From positions 1 to 64,000 of the forward strand of contig SRSI01000078.1 of assembly GCA_005656395.1 (NCBI GenBank): 64,000 nt of DNA, in the 5' to 3' direction. The position numbers and the translations under genes are program-made. How positions within the stretch are numbered: the first letter of the stretch is position 1; every line of letters begins with the position of its first letter. This stretch comes from Strongyloides papillosus (taxonomy: Eukaryota > Nematoda > Chromadorea > Rhabditida > Strongyloididae). Positions 36,973 to 49,567 of the stretch are shown one piece after another. Below the pieces are notes generated by a model. It made no database searches, was not told where the DNA came from, and worked only from the letters and a program-made list of their open reading frames with translations.

Positions 36973-39900
36973 ATGAAATATCATATAGGTTTGCGAACAC
37001 ATATATTACTTTTTGGAATTTCTATAATATGTTTTATTACTGGTATCTTTCTTATTATATATGGAACTATCAGTTTAAGAGATGCCAATGATAAATTAAA
37101 AACTGTCAATTCTTATGCTTCTTTAAATACTATACATGATTCTGGCCATTCAATGTCAAATAAAAATGATTTCTTTCAAAAATCAAATATTATTCATGAT
37201 CAGAATTCAACATCAATTACTAACTATTTAATGACTCTTGTGTTGGTAGATACCATCTATTATAATGATTATGATTCTATGGCATTTAATACATTTAATA
37301 CGGTATGCTATTGGATATATTATCATTAATTTATTTGTTTTTAGTTGCAATCTTCTTTGACAGGATCTAATAAACCAGCTAGATTACAAATATTATCATT
37401 TTACCAATATCAACCAGGAAATAGAAATCTCATCGGTAAAGCTGATGTGTATATGCTTGTTGATATAACTTATCTCGGAACTCCACCATTATTACAGGAT
37501 ATAATTGGCATTTTACAACAAAATTCAATTGATACATTAAATAGTATAAATATGCCTCAGAATTATTATCCATCTCAAAATTTTAATCAAAATTGTGGAT
37601 GTTTCGGTGGACAGTCTTGTCCTCGTATTCCAACAACTACACAACCGCCGCCAACAACAACAGCTTCATGTATATCAGAGAAAGTCCTATGTAATACAAT
37701 AATTGGAATAGATACGTCTTCCGACATATTGACACCAGATCTTTATCAAAGAGTGATAAATGTAATTGAACAAAATATTTCTATGCAAATTCAAGACTTT
37801 ACCAAATATGGTCTACTAAGTTATGATACTAAAATACGGAATTATCATGGAATTGGTTCAATAACTTCTCAATCAAATTTCAATAACATTCTTAGCAGTT
37901 TTAAACAATACCCTGGTTCAAGTCTCAAAACATTACTTCAATATTATGTATCATTATTAAGTAACATCAACAACCCAATAGCATTCATTTCATTTATTTC
38001 CGAGAAGCCAGTTATTGATAGTGATACAATTAATTACGCAAACCAAATAATGTCAAAGGCTAAGCTATACTTTATAATTACTGGTGATGATCTGAAAACT
38101 TCGGATCTTCAAGGTATTTCTTCATCTCCGCCATTTGAATTTGAATTTGGAGATTGTAATATAATTGGTTTGAATGAAACATTTAGCGAATACACAATTT
38201 GTGATGTTTCATGCTCTCCAACAACAACGTCGACAACTACAGAATCAACAGCAACTACTTCAACAACAACTCAATGTATACCTATAACTGTACCTTGTAA
38301 TCCGAATCTTATTTTTGCTGTTGATAGTTCCAAAGACAAATTAGACTATCAATTCTTTGTTGATGAAATAAATTACATCCAATATAACTTATCAACATTA
38401 TTTTCAAATTATGATTATAGTCGTATTTCATTAACCTCTTATAGTGATAATGTTTTATTACAGTATCCATTCGGAAGTATCAGTAATTATGCAGAGTATA
38501 TTTTAGATTTACAAAATATACTGTATAAAAATCAAAGTAGTGGATCAAGTTTAACTAATTTAATGACAAATCTTAACAATCTTCAACGAACAAACTCAGA
38601 TCCCATTTCAACATACATATTCATATCAGAAATTGATAATAATGATGTAATGAATGCTGTTGAACAGGCTAGAATATTAAAAAGTAAAGGACAATTATAC
38701 TTCATTATCCTTGGTATTGATGTCAGAAGAAATCAATTAGATCCATTACAACCAACCGATGTTACACAATGGCTTTTATCTGATTGTGGTGAACAAAATA
38801 TTACGGATTTTGTACATAATGGATTTATATGCCAAACGGATTGTGGAACAACAACTACAACAACAACTCCACCACCAAGTACAACAAGATGTCCAGAAGG
38901 CACTAAAGTTTGTTACTCCAATGTTCGTATATATGTAGATTCTTCTAATGATATTTTATATCCACCATTATTTACTCAAGAACAATCACTTCTTACAAAT
39001 AATATAACAAATATTATTCCACACGACTTTAGTCAACTTGCCGTTTTATCACAAAATAAATTATTTCAAAATCAAGAATATGGTTTTGGAAGTATATCTG
39101 GTAGACAACAATTTATTGATACAATAAGACTGCTTCAACAAGGTCCTGGATATATGCTGAGTGAAATTCTTAACTCCTTATACAATACAATTCCAAGAAA
39201 TAGTTATCCAACATCAACGTTTGTTTTCCTTTCTGATAAAACAAAGATTGATCTTTCAAGTTCTTATCAAGTGGCACAGAATCTTAAATCTAATGGTAAT
39301 ACGCTTTACTTTATCCTTCTTGGAACAGCAATTAAAATGGAGGATGTTGCACCATTGATGGCTACAAACACAACAATTTGGCAATTCAGTGATTGTGGAG
39401 AACAGTTCATTTTAGACTTCTTCAATGATGGCTTTATTTGTTCTTATGAATGCGGTACAACAACCACTTCTACAACAACACCAACGCCAACTGCCACTCC
39501 ATGTATTGATGGTCAAACACAATGTAATATCGTTATTGGTATGGATACATCATATGATATTTTGATTCCAACCCTTTATCAATCAACATTGGATGTCATC
39601 CAACAAAACATTTCAGGACAAATATTAGATTTCTCTAAAGTTGCATTAGTTGCTTATGATTATGATGTCCATGAATTTCATGATTTCGGTAGTATCCAAG
39701 ATCGAAACCAATTTAATAATATAATTGGTAATTACCGACAACATGCTGGTTCAAGCTTAAAAAATTTACTTCAATTTTTGGATAATATACCGAATTACGG
39801 CCAAATGACTTATATTGTTTTTATATCAGAAAATCAGGCATTTGATTATGATGTATACTTACTATCACATAACTTGAAAAATAAAGGAAGTCTTCAATTT

Positions 39901-42900
39901 GTTATTCTTGGAACTGACATCAATCCATCAGAGTTATCATATCTTAGTTCATCAGATGCTTTTTATTATAACTTTGGTGATTGTAACATTCCAGATTTAA
40001 TTAATACTTTCTCAGGATTCATAAATTGTATTACTACATGTTTACCAACAACAACTCCACCGCCAAGTACAACAAGATGTCCAGAAGGCACTAAAGTTTG
40101 TTACTCCAATGTTCGTATATATGTAGATTCTTCTAATGATATTTTATATCCACCATTATTTACTCAAGAACAATCACTTCTTACAAATAATATAACAAAT
40201 ATTATTCCACACGACTTTAGTCAACTTGCCGTTTTATCACAAAATAAATTATTTCAAAATCAAGAATATGGTTTTGGAAGTATATCTGGTAGACAACAAT
40301 TTATTGATACAATAAGACTGCTTCAACAAGGTCCTGGATATATGCTGAGTGAAATTCTTAACTCCTTATACAATACAATTCCAAGAAATAGTTATCCAAC
40401 ATCAACATTTGTTTTCCTTTCTGATAAAACAAAGATTGATCTTTCAAATTCTTATCAAGTGGTACAGAATCTTAAATCTAATGGTAATACGCTTTACTTT
40501 ATCCTTCTTGGAACAGCAATTAAAATGGAGGATGTTGCACCATTGATGGCTACAAGCACAACAATTTGGCAATTCAGTGATTGTGGAGAACAGTTCATTT
40601 TAGACTTCTTCAATGATGGCTTTATTTGTTCTTATGAATGCGGTACAACAACCACTTCTACAACAACACCAACGCCAACTGCCACTCCATGTATTGATGG
40701 TCAAACACAATGTAATATCGTTATTGGTATGGATACATCATATGATATTTTAATTCCAACACTTTATCAATCAACATTAGATGTCATCCAACAAAACATT
40801 TCAGGACAAATATTAGATTTTTCAAAGGTTGCTTTAATTGCCTATGACTATGATGTTCATGAATTCCATGATTTTGGTACTATAAAAGATCGAAACCAAT
40901 TTAATAATATTGTTGGTAATTATCAACAACATGTTGGTTCAAATTTGAAAGTCCTCCTTAAATATTTGAATAATCTACCAAATTATGGTCATATGAATTA
41001 TGTTATTTTTATATCCGAAAACCAGGCATTTGATAATGAAGTTTACCAATTAGCATATAGTTTAAAGAACAAAGGAAATCTTCAATTTATTATTCTTGGA
41101 ACTGACATCAATCCAACAGATTTATCAAGTCTCGGTTCTCCTAATTCATTGTATTATAATTTCGGTGATTGTAACATTCCAGATTTAATTAATTCCTTCA
41201 CAGGATACTTAAATTGTACTAATATTTGTTCGTCAACTCCACCACCAATTACTACATCACCACCATGTAGGTCATCAACAGAACCTTGCAATCCAAATTT
41301 AATGTTTGCATTTGATGCTTCCTCAGTAACGTTAGATGAACATTATTTTACAAATGAAAAATTATTCTTCCTTAATAATATATCATCATTCATACAAAAT
41401 GATCCATTTTATCAAAATAATTATGATCATATTGCTTTGATTCCATACAATAGTATTGTTTCAACGTCATTTACATTTGGTAGAATTATGAATAATGACA
41501 TGTATATTAAAGATGTTAGTAGTATTCAACAAGGACCTGGAAATGGTTTAATGAATCTATTAGATGTATTGTATAAGCAAACACCAGTGAACAGCGATCC
41601 AATAGCAACATATATCTTCTTATCTAATGTAACTAGTAAAGATATCCAAGAATCTATTGAACTATCAAAACTTTTATTTTATAAAGGTACATTAAGTTTC
41701 ATTATCGTTGGAACTGGTGTCAATATTCAACAATTAGATCCATTATACAAGACAAGTATTACTGTGTGGTCAGGTGCCGAATGTGAAATTGGAGATTTAT
41801 TAAAAATCATGAAAAATAGTATGGTATGTAATGATTACTGTTCAACGACAACAACAACTACTACTACAACAACTACCTCAACACCAACAACAACACCATG
41901 TCCACCATCACAATTGATATGTGATCCTAATATGATTTTTGCTGTTGATGTATCAAGTGACTCAATGAAACAAGAATACTTTAATAGTGAATTAGCACTC
42001 CTTAACAATAATACTTTCATTTCCCTTATTAATGATTTTAAGAGAGTTGATCTTGCTTATTACAGTTATCAAGCTGTTAACTTCAAATCATTTGGCAGTA
42101 TCAATAATATATATGAATGGTATCAAGATGTTGGTTATATAAATAATACAATCCAACAAAGTCCCGGATCAGATTTAAATTCACTTTTATCTACATTATC
42201 AGTGTACCTCCATGAAGTTGATGTTCCAATTGATCAAAAACCTGTATCAACATATATCTTTATATCAAATAATGATTCAATTTATGATAGTACTAAGACA
42301 TATGCCCAGTATATTAGAAGTAGAGGATCCCTTAACTTTATTATTCTTGGAACAGCAGTAAAGCCTGAAGTCCTTCAACAACTTGCTCCATTATCAAATA
42401 TCATTCAATGGGAATTTGCTAAATGTACAATTCAAGATGTTGTGCAATTTATTAAAAATACTTTTACATGTTATTGTACTTCATCTACAACAACATCAAC
42501 AACAACAACTACTACGACTACAACAACAACACCGCAACAACCATATGTTTGTGATGTGATATTCTCAGTTGATTCCTCAAATGACACCTTGTCTGGAGAA
42601 GATTTTAACTATGAAAAATCAATTATTATAAATAATATTCCTAATATAATAAAGGATTTCACTCGTGTTGCTGTTAGTTCTTATGATTACAATGATGTAA
42701 GAACACTAAACTTTGGAACACTCAAAACCTCAGGTGATTTTATTAAATTCATCAATGAAACAACCCAAAATCAAGGTACAAGTTTAACATCTGAATTAAT
42801 AAATTTAAATTTACTTACATTTAATGGACCTAACAAAATTCCAGTATTCATCTTTATTGGAACAAAAGATCCATTAGATCTTATGAATGCAATTCCAGAA

Positions 42901-43710
42901 GCACAAAAACTATCTAAACATGTAAATCTCTATTTTATCATCGTTGGAACTTATGTTAAAAGAAGTGATCTTGCTAATTTAGTTCCACTAAATAATATAT
43001 ATGTTTGGGACTTTGCTAATTGTCCAGTTGCACAATTGATGAATTTCATCGCTAAATATGGTTCATGCGATTCAACAATCACCACAACACAACAACCATC
43101 ACCAGTTTTTAAAGATTCCCCTTACTCGCCATGTAAAAGTTCTTTAGTTTTTGCTATCTCAACATCTGAAGATATGTTGAATGATGATTTATATGAAAAT
43201 GAATTAAATTTATTCACTAATAATTATCTTATTGATGAGGATTTCAATCATTTTGAGAGAATTGGTATTGTTGGATACAATGATATCCCTGAAGTTATCA
43301 TACAATTCAATCAAACAGCAAATTTAGAAGACTTTACTGTACAAGTTACCTCTGGTATCCAAAAAAATCGTAACAAAGGAAATAGCTTAGTTAATCTCCT
43401 ACAGCAATTAACAAATGACTATTTCTTTAATTATGATTATGGTTTAACAAAAAACTACTTCATTTTCATAACAAACACTACAACCAACGACATTACAAAT
43501 TCTGTATCTTATGCCAATATAATCAATAACCAAAATGGATATCTTAATTTCATTATTCTAGATACCACGGATCCATCAATATTAAAACCCTTAAACCCAA
43601 AGAATATTATTACATGGTCCAGTGATAATGAAGATGCTGTTAGTGACTTCTTAATTAACTATATTTATTGTACCAAAAAGAAGAGACGTTCACTAACCAT
43701 TCACCATTAA
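36973..43710 (+). CDS. Giant type II membrane protein with about ten VWA-like repeats
   Basis: Join of 36973-37302 and 37345-43710 (42-nt intron, GTATGC...TTTTTAG, phase 0), 2231 aa. Residues ~8-34 are a hydrophobic signal anchor (HILLFGISIICFITGIFLII), so most of the chain should be luminal or extracellular. After an N-terminal domain, ten ~190-215 aa repeats start near 37669, 38275, 38890, 39502, 40078, 40690, 41266, 41899, 42550 and 43132. Most begin with a Cys pair, then a beta strand ending in D-x-S-x-D (VDSSNDIL, IDTSSDIL), the position of a VWA MIDAS but with Asp where Ser is usual. Each later has a YFIILGT-like strand and a C-terminal Cys. Linkers are Thr/Pro-rich (TTTTTTTPPP), as for dense O-glycosylation. 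It ends in KKKRRSLTIHH with no second membrane segment. Overall it resembles nematode secreted VWA/CLEC-type architecture. Function unknown; adhesion or matrix contact is a guess. Confidence 0.85.
38881..41256 (+). repeat. 1188-bp tandem duplication of VWA repeats 3+4 into 5+6
   Basis: The unit at 38881-40068 recurs at 40069-41256 with an exact 1188-bp offset (396 codons). The first ~680 bp (to about 39560) differ at only four positions that I can find; the remainder has diverged much more. This suggests a recent duplication followed by partial gene conversion. Confidence 0.9.
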
Positions 43711-46700
43711 AAATATTTTTTTAAAAAATATATTTTTATGCAAAGAAACAGGAAAACAAAACTGCAACAATACCTTTCTTTATATCTATTTAATTTGACT
43801 AATTCTTAATTATTTTTTCATTTTATTTTATTAATTATTCTTATTAAGTTATTTTAAATATATAAATATTTTTAATTATATTTACTATTTTATATTTAAA
43901 TAATTATCTGACTTTTTTGAAATAAATTTTCGAAGATAATTTTTTATTTCATTTTTCCCATTAATGTAAGTAATAATTTCTTAATAATTTTTTTTAGCAG
44001 AAAATATAATACTTTTTACGGGTACATAGTAATTATAATATAAAAACCTCCTTATTAATAAACACACATCCGGTCAATTATGTCACATGACAATAAATAG
44101 CTTTTTTTAATTCATTTTTTCTAAAAAAACTTTCATTATGTGTGATAGAAAAACTCTAACTTTATTCGTCATTTTCTTTAAAAGTTTATGACTAATAAAA
44201 ATGTCATATCATCCTGTTAAAGCTATTATTTACATAGTAATCTCGAAACAATCATATTTTTATAATTATTTAGAAATTAAAAGACTTTTTTATTCATTCA
44301 GTAAAAAATCCAATAAATATACTTTTTGGTAAAATCTTTTCTCAATTGTCAAGAAAAAAAACAACTTCCTTATAATTACCATTCATCAAAAGCAGACACC
44401 CTCAATCTATTTATTTCTTCTTTTAATATTTTTGATTGTCTCTCACATAAATACAATAGAACACACATCTATCTTATAACATTGATACATAACTTATTTT
44501 ATTTGACACATGCTTTTAAATGAAATAACTACTATTTCATTGACGCAACATAATAATGATTAACTGGACCCTTTTAATAGACATTTTATCTTTACCTTCT
44601 TAATGAACTCAACATTTGAACATTCTTTGCTTCTTTTATTTCATTAAATCCCTCAAAACTATACAGCATCTTCTCTACAAAAGGAGCAGACATATAAATA
44701 ATACATCATCCAGATTTGGATAATCTTTTCTATCATATTCTTAAATTAACTTTAATTATATTTTATTTTTAATGCCATGTCTGAGACAAACGACACCATT
44801 ATCACCTTCTGTTACTATGGCTTTAGTTAAAATGAAATTAACTATTTAACAAGGTATAAAAAGACAAAAAGTTTAGAAAAAAAAGTTGAAATTTAATAAA
44901 ATTTTCACAAAATTTATGACGTTAGATAAGTATTATTATAATATTAAAAAATAATTAAATCGTCTCTAAATTCTTTGTATCAGTATTTATCAAAAACTTG
45001 ATTATTTTTAAAAAACGAAAAAGATTATTTTTGCCATTATTATACTAATAGTATTTTTAAAAATACATATTATATTTATATTAACTTATACATTCTTATC
45101 TCTACAATGAAGTAGATTTCCTTTTTTAGTAATGGAAAAATTAAATTTATACAAAAATATAATGCTGTTTATTCAATATTTCTAATACTTTATTATTTAA
45201 AATTTAATATTTTCTCCCATTTAATTAAAATTTATAATATCATTTTAAATTAATATATTTAATGATAAGTTAATAAATCTTTCATTAGATAGTAATGAGT
45301 AAATTTTAAATATCATAAAGTAGGAAGTAATGGTCTCATGTGTATTATAATCTTTCTTTCCATGGTTTCTTGTTAATCGTATCCATCTAATATATATAAA
45401 AAAGAATTAAATAATAAATTAATTTCCACCTGCAAAAACAAATATGTTTATATTCTTAATTTATTGGCTATCTCTTAATATCAGTAGATAAGATAGAAAA
45501 GATTATGGCTAAAAACGAAGAGGGAGATGAAAGCTTAGGCAGATGAAAATATGTTATATTATATATCTTTCTCTCTTTTTTCTACATATAGATGATTAAA
45601 ATCTTGACCACCTGCTTGGAACATTTTTCGAAAATATGCTAAGAGATGCCGTCAAAATTTGTTAACATCTGCCATTTCTAGTCTCTCTCTTCTTTCTCCT
45701 TTTTTCATCATCCTCTTCCCTTCTTTTCAATTAAATATATACATATATACATGCACAATCCATATATATACTTATGTTCACTTCATCCAAATAAATTTTT
45801 GTCATGCACATTGGATACAATATACATATTATATGTTTTACATGGACCACAATTTCATTTATAAAAGTCTATAAAACTTTTCAAGAAAAATATAGGCAAC
45901 ATATATATTATACTCAATCATTTTCGTTTTTGACTACTTTTAATTAAGTTTTGAAGAGTCAAGAACTGTTTTTCATTAAATTTGGACATACACTTTTTGA
46001 TAGTATTATGTATACATACAAATAATAATATCTTTTTATAAGTTTTTCATTAACAACATTTGTAAAAAGTTTATTTACTTCACAAATAATGATAGAAAAC
46101 ACTATGCTTCATAAGCTTTTTCCTTTATTATTTATTTATTTTGTTTAAACATATAAACTTTCAATTTTTAATATTTTTCCTCCTGTTATAAAAATTTCTT
46201 TTTCATATTTTTTCTCTCTCTCTTTTAACTCCTTTTTTTCTCCTTATACATCATCTCAAAAATTGTTATGTTCTTTAAAAATCATATATATAAATATATA
46301 TTATGTACTTTTCCGTTCTCTCATATACCATTTTCTACATTATGTTTTCTATACATATATTTTTCTTATATTGTACCATGACATAGATAAAGGATAATTT
46401 AAAGGCGTAACGAGGAGGGGTTTTTGTTGAGGATAATGCTATATAAGGTTTCAGAATAACTTCAAATTGTACATTGATTTTATATCATTTTATGGTACCG
46501 TAAAATGAATAATTAATCATTCATGTATACATTTATATTTTATATATATGCCATTCTTAAGTTACTTATTTAGTTGAAAAATTTTTTAAATTTTCCCTCC
46601 ACTATTGGATATATCTCTCTACAGCAACAGTAAATATACTTAAAAGTAAGTTTAAATAGAGTTAAAATTCTTTTTAATTATTTACCATATATAAATTTTA

Positions 46701-47600
46701 ACATTCCTCTACTCATAACTACATTTTTTTGGTTAACAGAAAAAAATAATAAAATTTACTCTAGATAAGCTTTCAAACAAAAATTTTCTCTTCATGTATG
46801 GCAACTTCCTACAAGTAAAAGAGGATATAGAGACGAATGATAATCATTTTAAAATTAAAAAAAAACTTTTTATAATAAAGTTGTTTTTACACATTACTTA
46901 TATCATTCCTATTGTCAGTATCATTATTTTGATTATAAAAAAATAGGATAACATTTCCACTTATGTCTTTTATGTTTTCCTCCACATAAATAAATGTATA
47001 AAACTTCTTTTTTTAAAAACAAATTATTATCAACAACTTTTTACTTATCTTGTGTTAGAAGGAATTTGAAGAAGAGGAAAGGACCTTCATATAATTCCTT
47101 TTCTTACCATTATAACACTTAAAATCCATCTTCTTTTAAATATCTTTTAGTACTCTAATATGTATATATATGTAAAAATTTTTTATCATTTAACTACTAC
47201 TTTTTATGGATTTTTTTCTCATATTTTAACATTTACTCAATTTTTCCTTCTACTCTTTTTTTCATTCTTACTAGATATATCTATGTACACATAGGGGAAC
47301 TTTTTACAGATACATTAATATAAATAATGTACATACATATAAAATCATTTTTAATATGAACCCAGGAGCGGTAACATAAAGCAAATAATTTAAAAATTTA
47401 TTTATTCTTATATATTATATATAAAATAAAATGTACATACATACATCATATATAGGCACATAAAAATTTTTGCCATCCTCAATATCGCTTTAAGTAATCT
47501 TAATCACATTATATATGTATGCGTATTTTTGAATAAAAAAAGAAAATGAACTAAAAATTTCTGTTATATACACTTCTGTTAGAGTAGATAACAAAATATT
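43711..47600. other. Gene-free region with pyrimidine-rich tracts
   Basis: About 3.9 kb with no coding signal. Runs of CT/T-rich sequence occur (for example 46180-46260), and short ORFs such as 44326-44523 and 45659-45874 are low complexity. Confidence 0.45.
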
Positions 47601-47612
47601 ACAATCAAATTT

Positions 47613-47681
47613 GCAATTCGCCTTCATCCGTGACTTTAGAAGAGTCTTATATCACTAAGGCACGCGGTGAATGCCAATTGC
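47613..47681 (+). ncRNA. mir-124: mir-124 microRNA precursor
   Basis: Bases 47656-47676 read TAAGGCACGCGGTGAATGCC plus A, the mature miR-124 sequence conserved across bilaterians. The 5' arm 47613-47639 pairs with 47655-47681: GCAATT/AATTGC closes the stem, with further pairing through CCTTCAT, CGTG and CTTTAG and small bulges. The loop is ~15 nt (47640-47654). The mature product lies on the 3' arm, as in other animals. miR-124 is mainly expressed in neurons. In C. elegans I recall it being intronic in trpa-1; here no host exon is visible on this strand. Confidence 0.95.
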
Positions 47682-47699
47682 TTTTTGTGGGAGGTATTT

Positions 47700-48907
47700 T
47701 TGTTATCCATACTTAATAATTTTTGTTATTTAAAGTTAATCCTTTCAAAAGAAAAAACGATAAAGTGTACATAATTATTAACGAATATGTATATATACAT
47801 TAATAATATTTTGAAAATAAGGCTAATTATATATAGAATTAAAATTAAAAAAAAATTAGCATTTATTATGTTGGGGACAACTCTTTTAAAACGACCATTT
47901 TACAGTACCCTCATTATTAATAATAACATTATTTGTATTATATAAAAAATATAATTATAATATTAAAATTAATTAGAGTGGATATATCAACAATTATAAT
48001 AATTCTTAATTATCGAATAATTTTTAAATTTAATGTAAAATTTTAAGTAGTATATCCATAGAAGACAATAAGATAACATTTTCAAACATCCATCAAATGA
48101 TATTCATGAAATTGCTCTGCTTTTTGTAATTTTTTATTTACTATTCCTTGGATTATAAACATTTACTGTTACTCCCTTTAAAAATAACATTTCTATATTA
48201 AAATATGTCATTGAAATTTGGTTTCTATATAAGCATAAACTTATGTAGAACCTTATCAGAAATTTATTTTCATTTCATTTGTTTATTTTCGAATTAAAGT
48301 AAAAATTATAATTAAATAAGATAAAATTAAAAGCCTTTTTTCCCAAAATTCATTGTTTTCTTTAAAAAAGTTTTACTTTTGTCTTTTTAATTTATGTAAA
48401 ATAATTTATAAATAGAAAGTTAATATCCATTTTATTTATTTACACTGATAAATAATATTTATTGCTCTTTTTATGTAAAATCATAAGCTTATTTTGTATT
48501 AATAAAGATCAATTTAAGGTGGGAAAAGTTTTAGAATTTTTTATTAATAGACTTTAATTTTCATATTGTTTCTTAATTATCCTATTTTCAATGTGAATGT
48601 AATGATAATTAAAAAATTATCTAAACTTGTTAGAAGCAAAAGAATAGAAAAGCAAATATTTATTATTATTTGTTAAAAGTTTTATAATTTACATTAATTT
48701 AATTGTACGATTTAATGTAAATACCTTCAAAACAATTTCTATAGTCTTTATTAAAACTTTTTTTTCTCATTCTTCTATTCTTTCTCTCCCCTTCCTCCCA
48801 CCCACAACTTTTTCATATATTTTCACGACATATATAGGTTGTTAAAAAACGTTATTCTTTCTTGATAAAAAAATAAGTATATAAACATATTTTAACGATA
48901 AAAATTG
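47700..48907. other. Region between mir-124 and the NK-2 homeobox gene
   Basis: AT-rich and without ORFs. It contains the 3' end of the minus-strand homeobox gene. Nothing else is recognised. Confidence 0.4.
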
Positions 48908-49567
48908 TTAAGTCCAAATAATCTGAAAGTCATATAAAGAATTTGTTGGTAATTGCATTTGACTTGTTATCATTAATGCCTGATCCTGGTCAACTCTTTT
49001 ACACTTATATCTACGATTCTGAAACCATATCTTTATTTGTGTTGGTGTTAATCCAAGAATCTTAGCTAGTTCCTCTCTCTCAGAGGAGTTAACATATTTT
49101 TGTTGTTTGAATCGTTCCTCCAGACGCATTACTTGTGCATGTGTAAATAAAACTCTCGGTTTCCTTCTACTTTGTTGAGATCGTAAATGAATCTTTGACT
49201 CACTATTTTGAAATTTGGTATCCTCCTCCACAAGAGATATTTCTTTATGTTGTAAATTGTAATCTTCTTGTAGTGATTTACATTGATCTAAAAAATAGAT
49301 TTATATCAATCTTAAAATGTTTGTATATTACCATTAAAAAGTGTTGAAGAGTGATTATTAAATAAGTTGCTTTTCCATAATGACGGTAATAAGATTTTCT
49401 TTCCATCCAATTCTTTAGTATTTCCTTCCTTCTCAAGAGATTTCTGTGTAATTGTTGAAGGTATGACAGTCGAAGATGATTGTTTGTTTACTGTTCAAAG
49501 AATGATCAACAATAAAAGCTTGTGATAGAAACTTTTGTATATTAAATGGGCATGTAATAGTTTCCAT
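48908..49567 (-). CDS. NK-2 class homeobox transcription factor
   Basis: The last exon 48908-49287 encodes the homeodomain. It starts [20 protein letters not shown] and ends in helix 3 [14 protein letters not shown], with Q50, N51 and the Tyr at position 54 typical of NK-2 proteins, which bind CAAGTG-type sites. The middle exon begins at or before 49443 and ends at 49332; its 44-nt intron (49288-49331) has normal GTAATA...TTTTTTAG ends. An upstream ATG at 49567 opens [16 protein letters not shown], which looks like the TN motif of NK-2 proteins. Its frame does not join the middle exon without one extra base or a weak acceptor, so the 5' structure is unresolved. Among C. elegans genes it most resembles the ceh-28/ceh-22 group. 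The protein is short (~190 aa). Confidence 0.85.

Noticed and set aside
41835..42020. 61-residue minus-strand ORF with a poly-Val tail
   Set aside because: Shadow of the Thr-rich linker of the VWA-repeat gene on the other strand.
36973..43710. CRISPR-like or satellite array in the Thr-rich linkers
   Set aside because: The repeats are ACA/ACT codon runs encoding poly-Thr within one long ORF.
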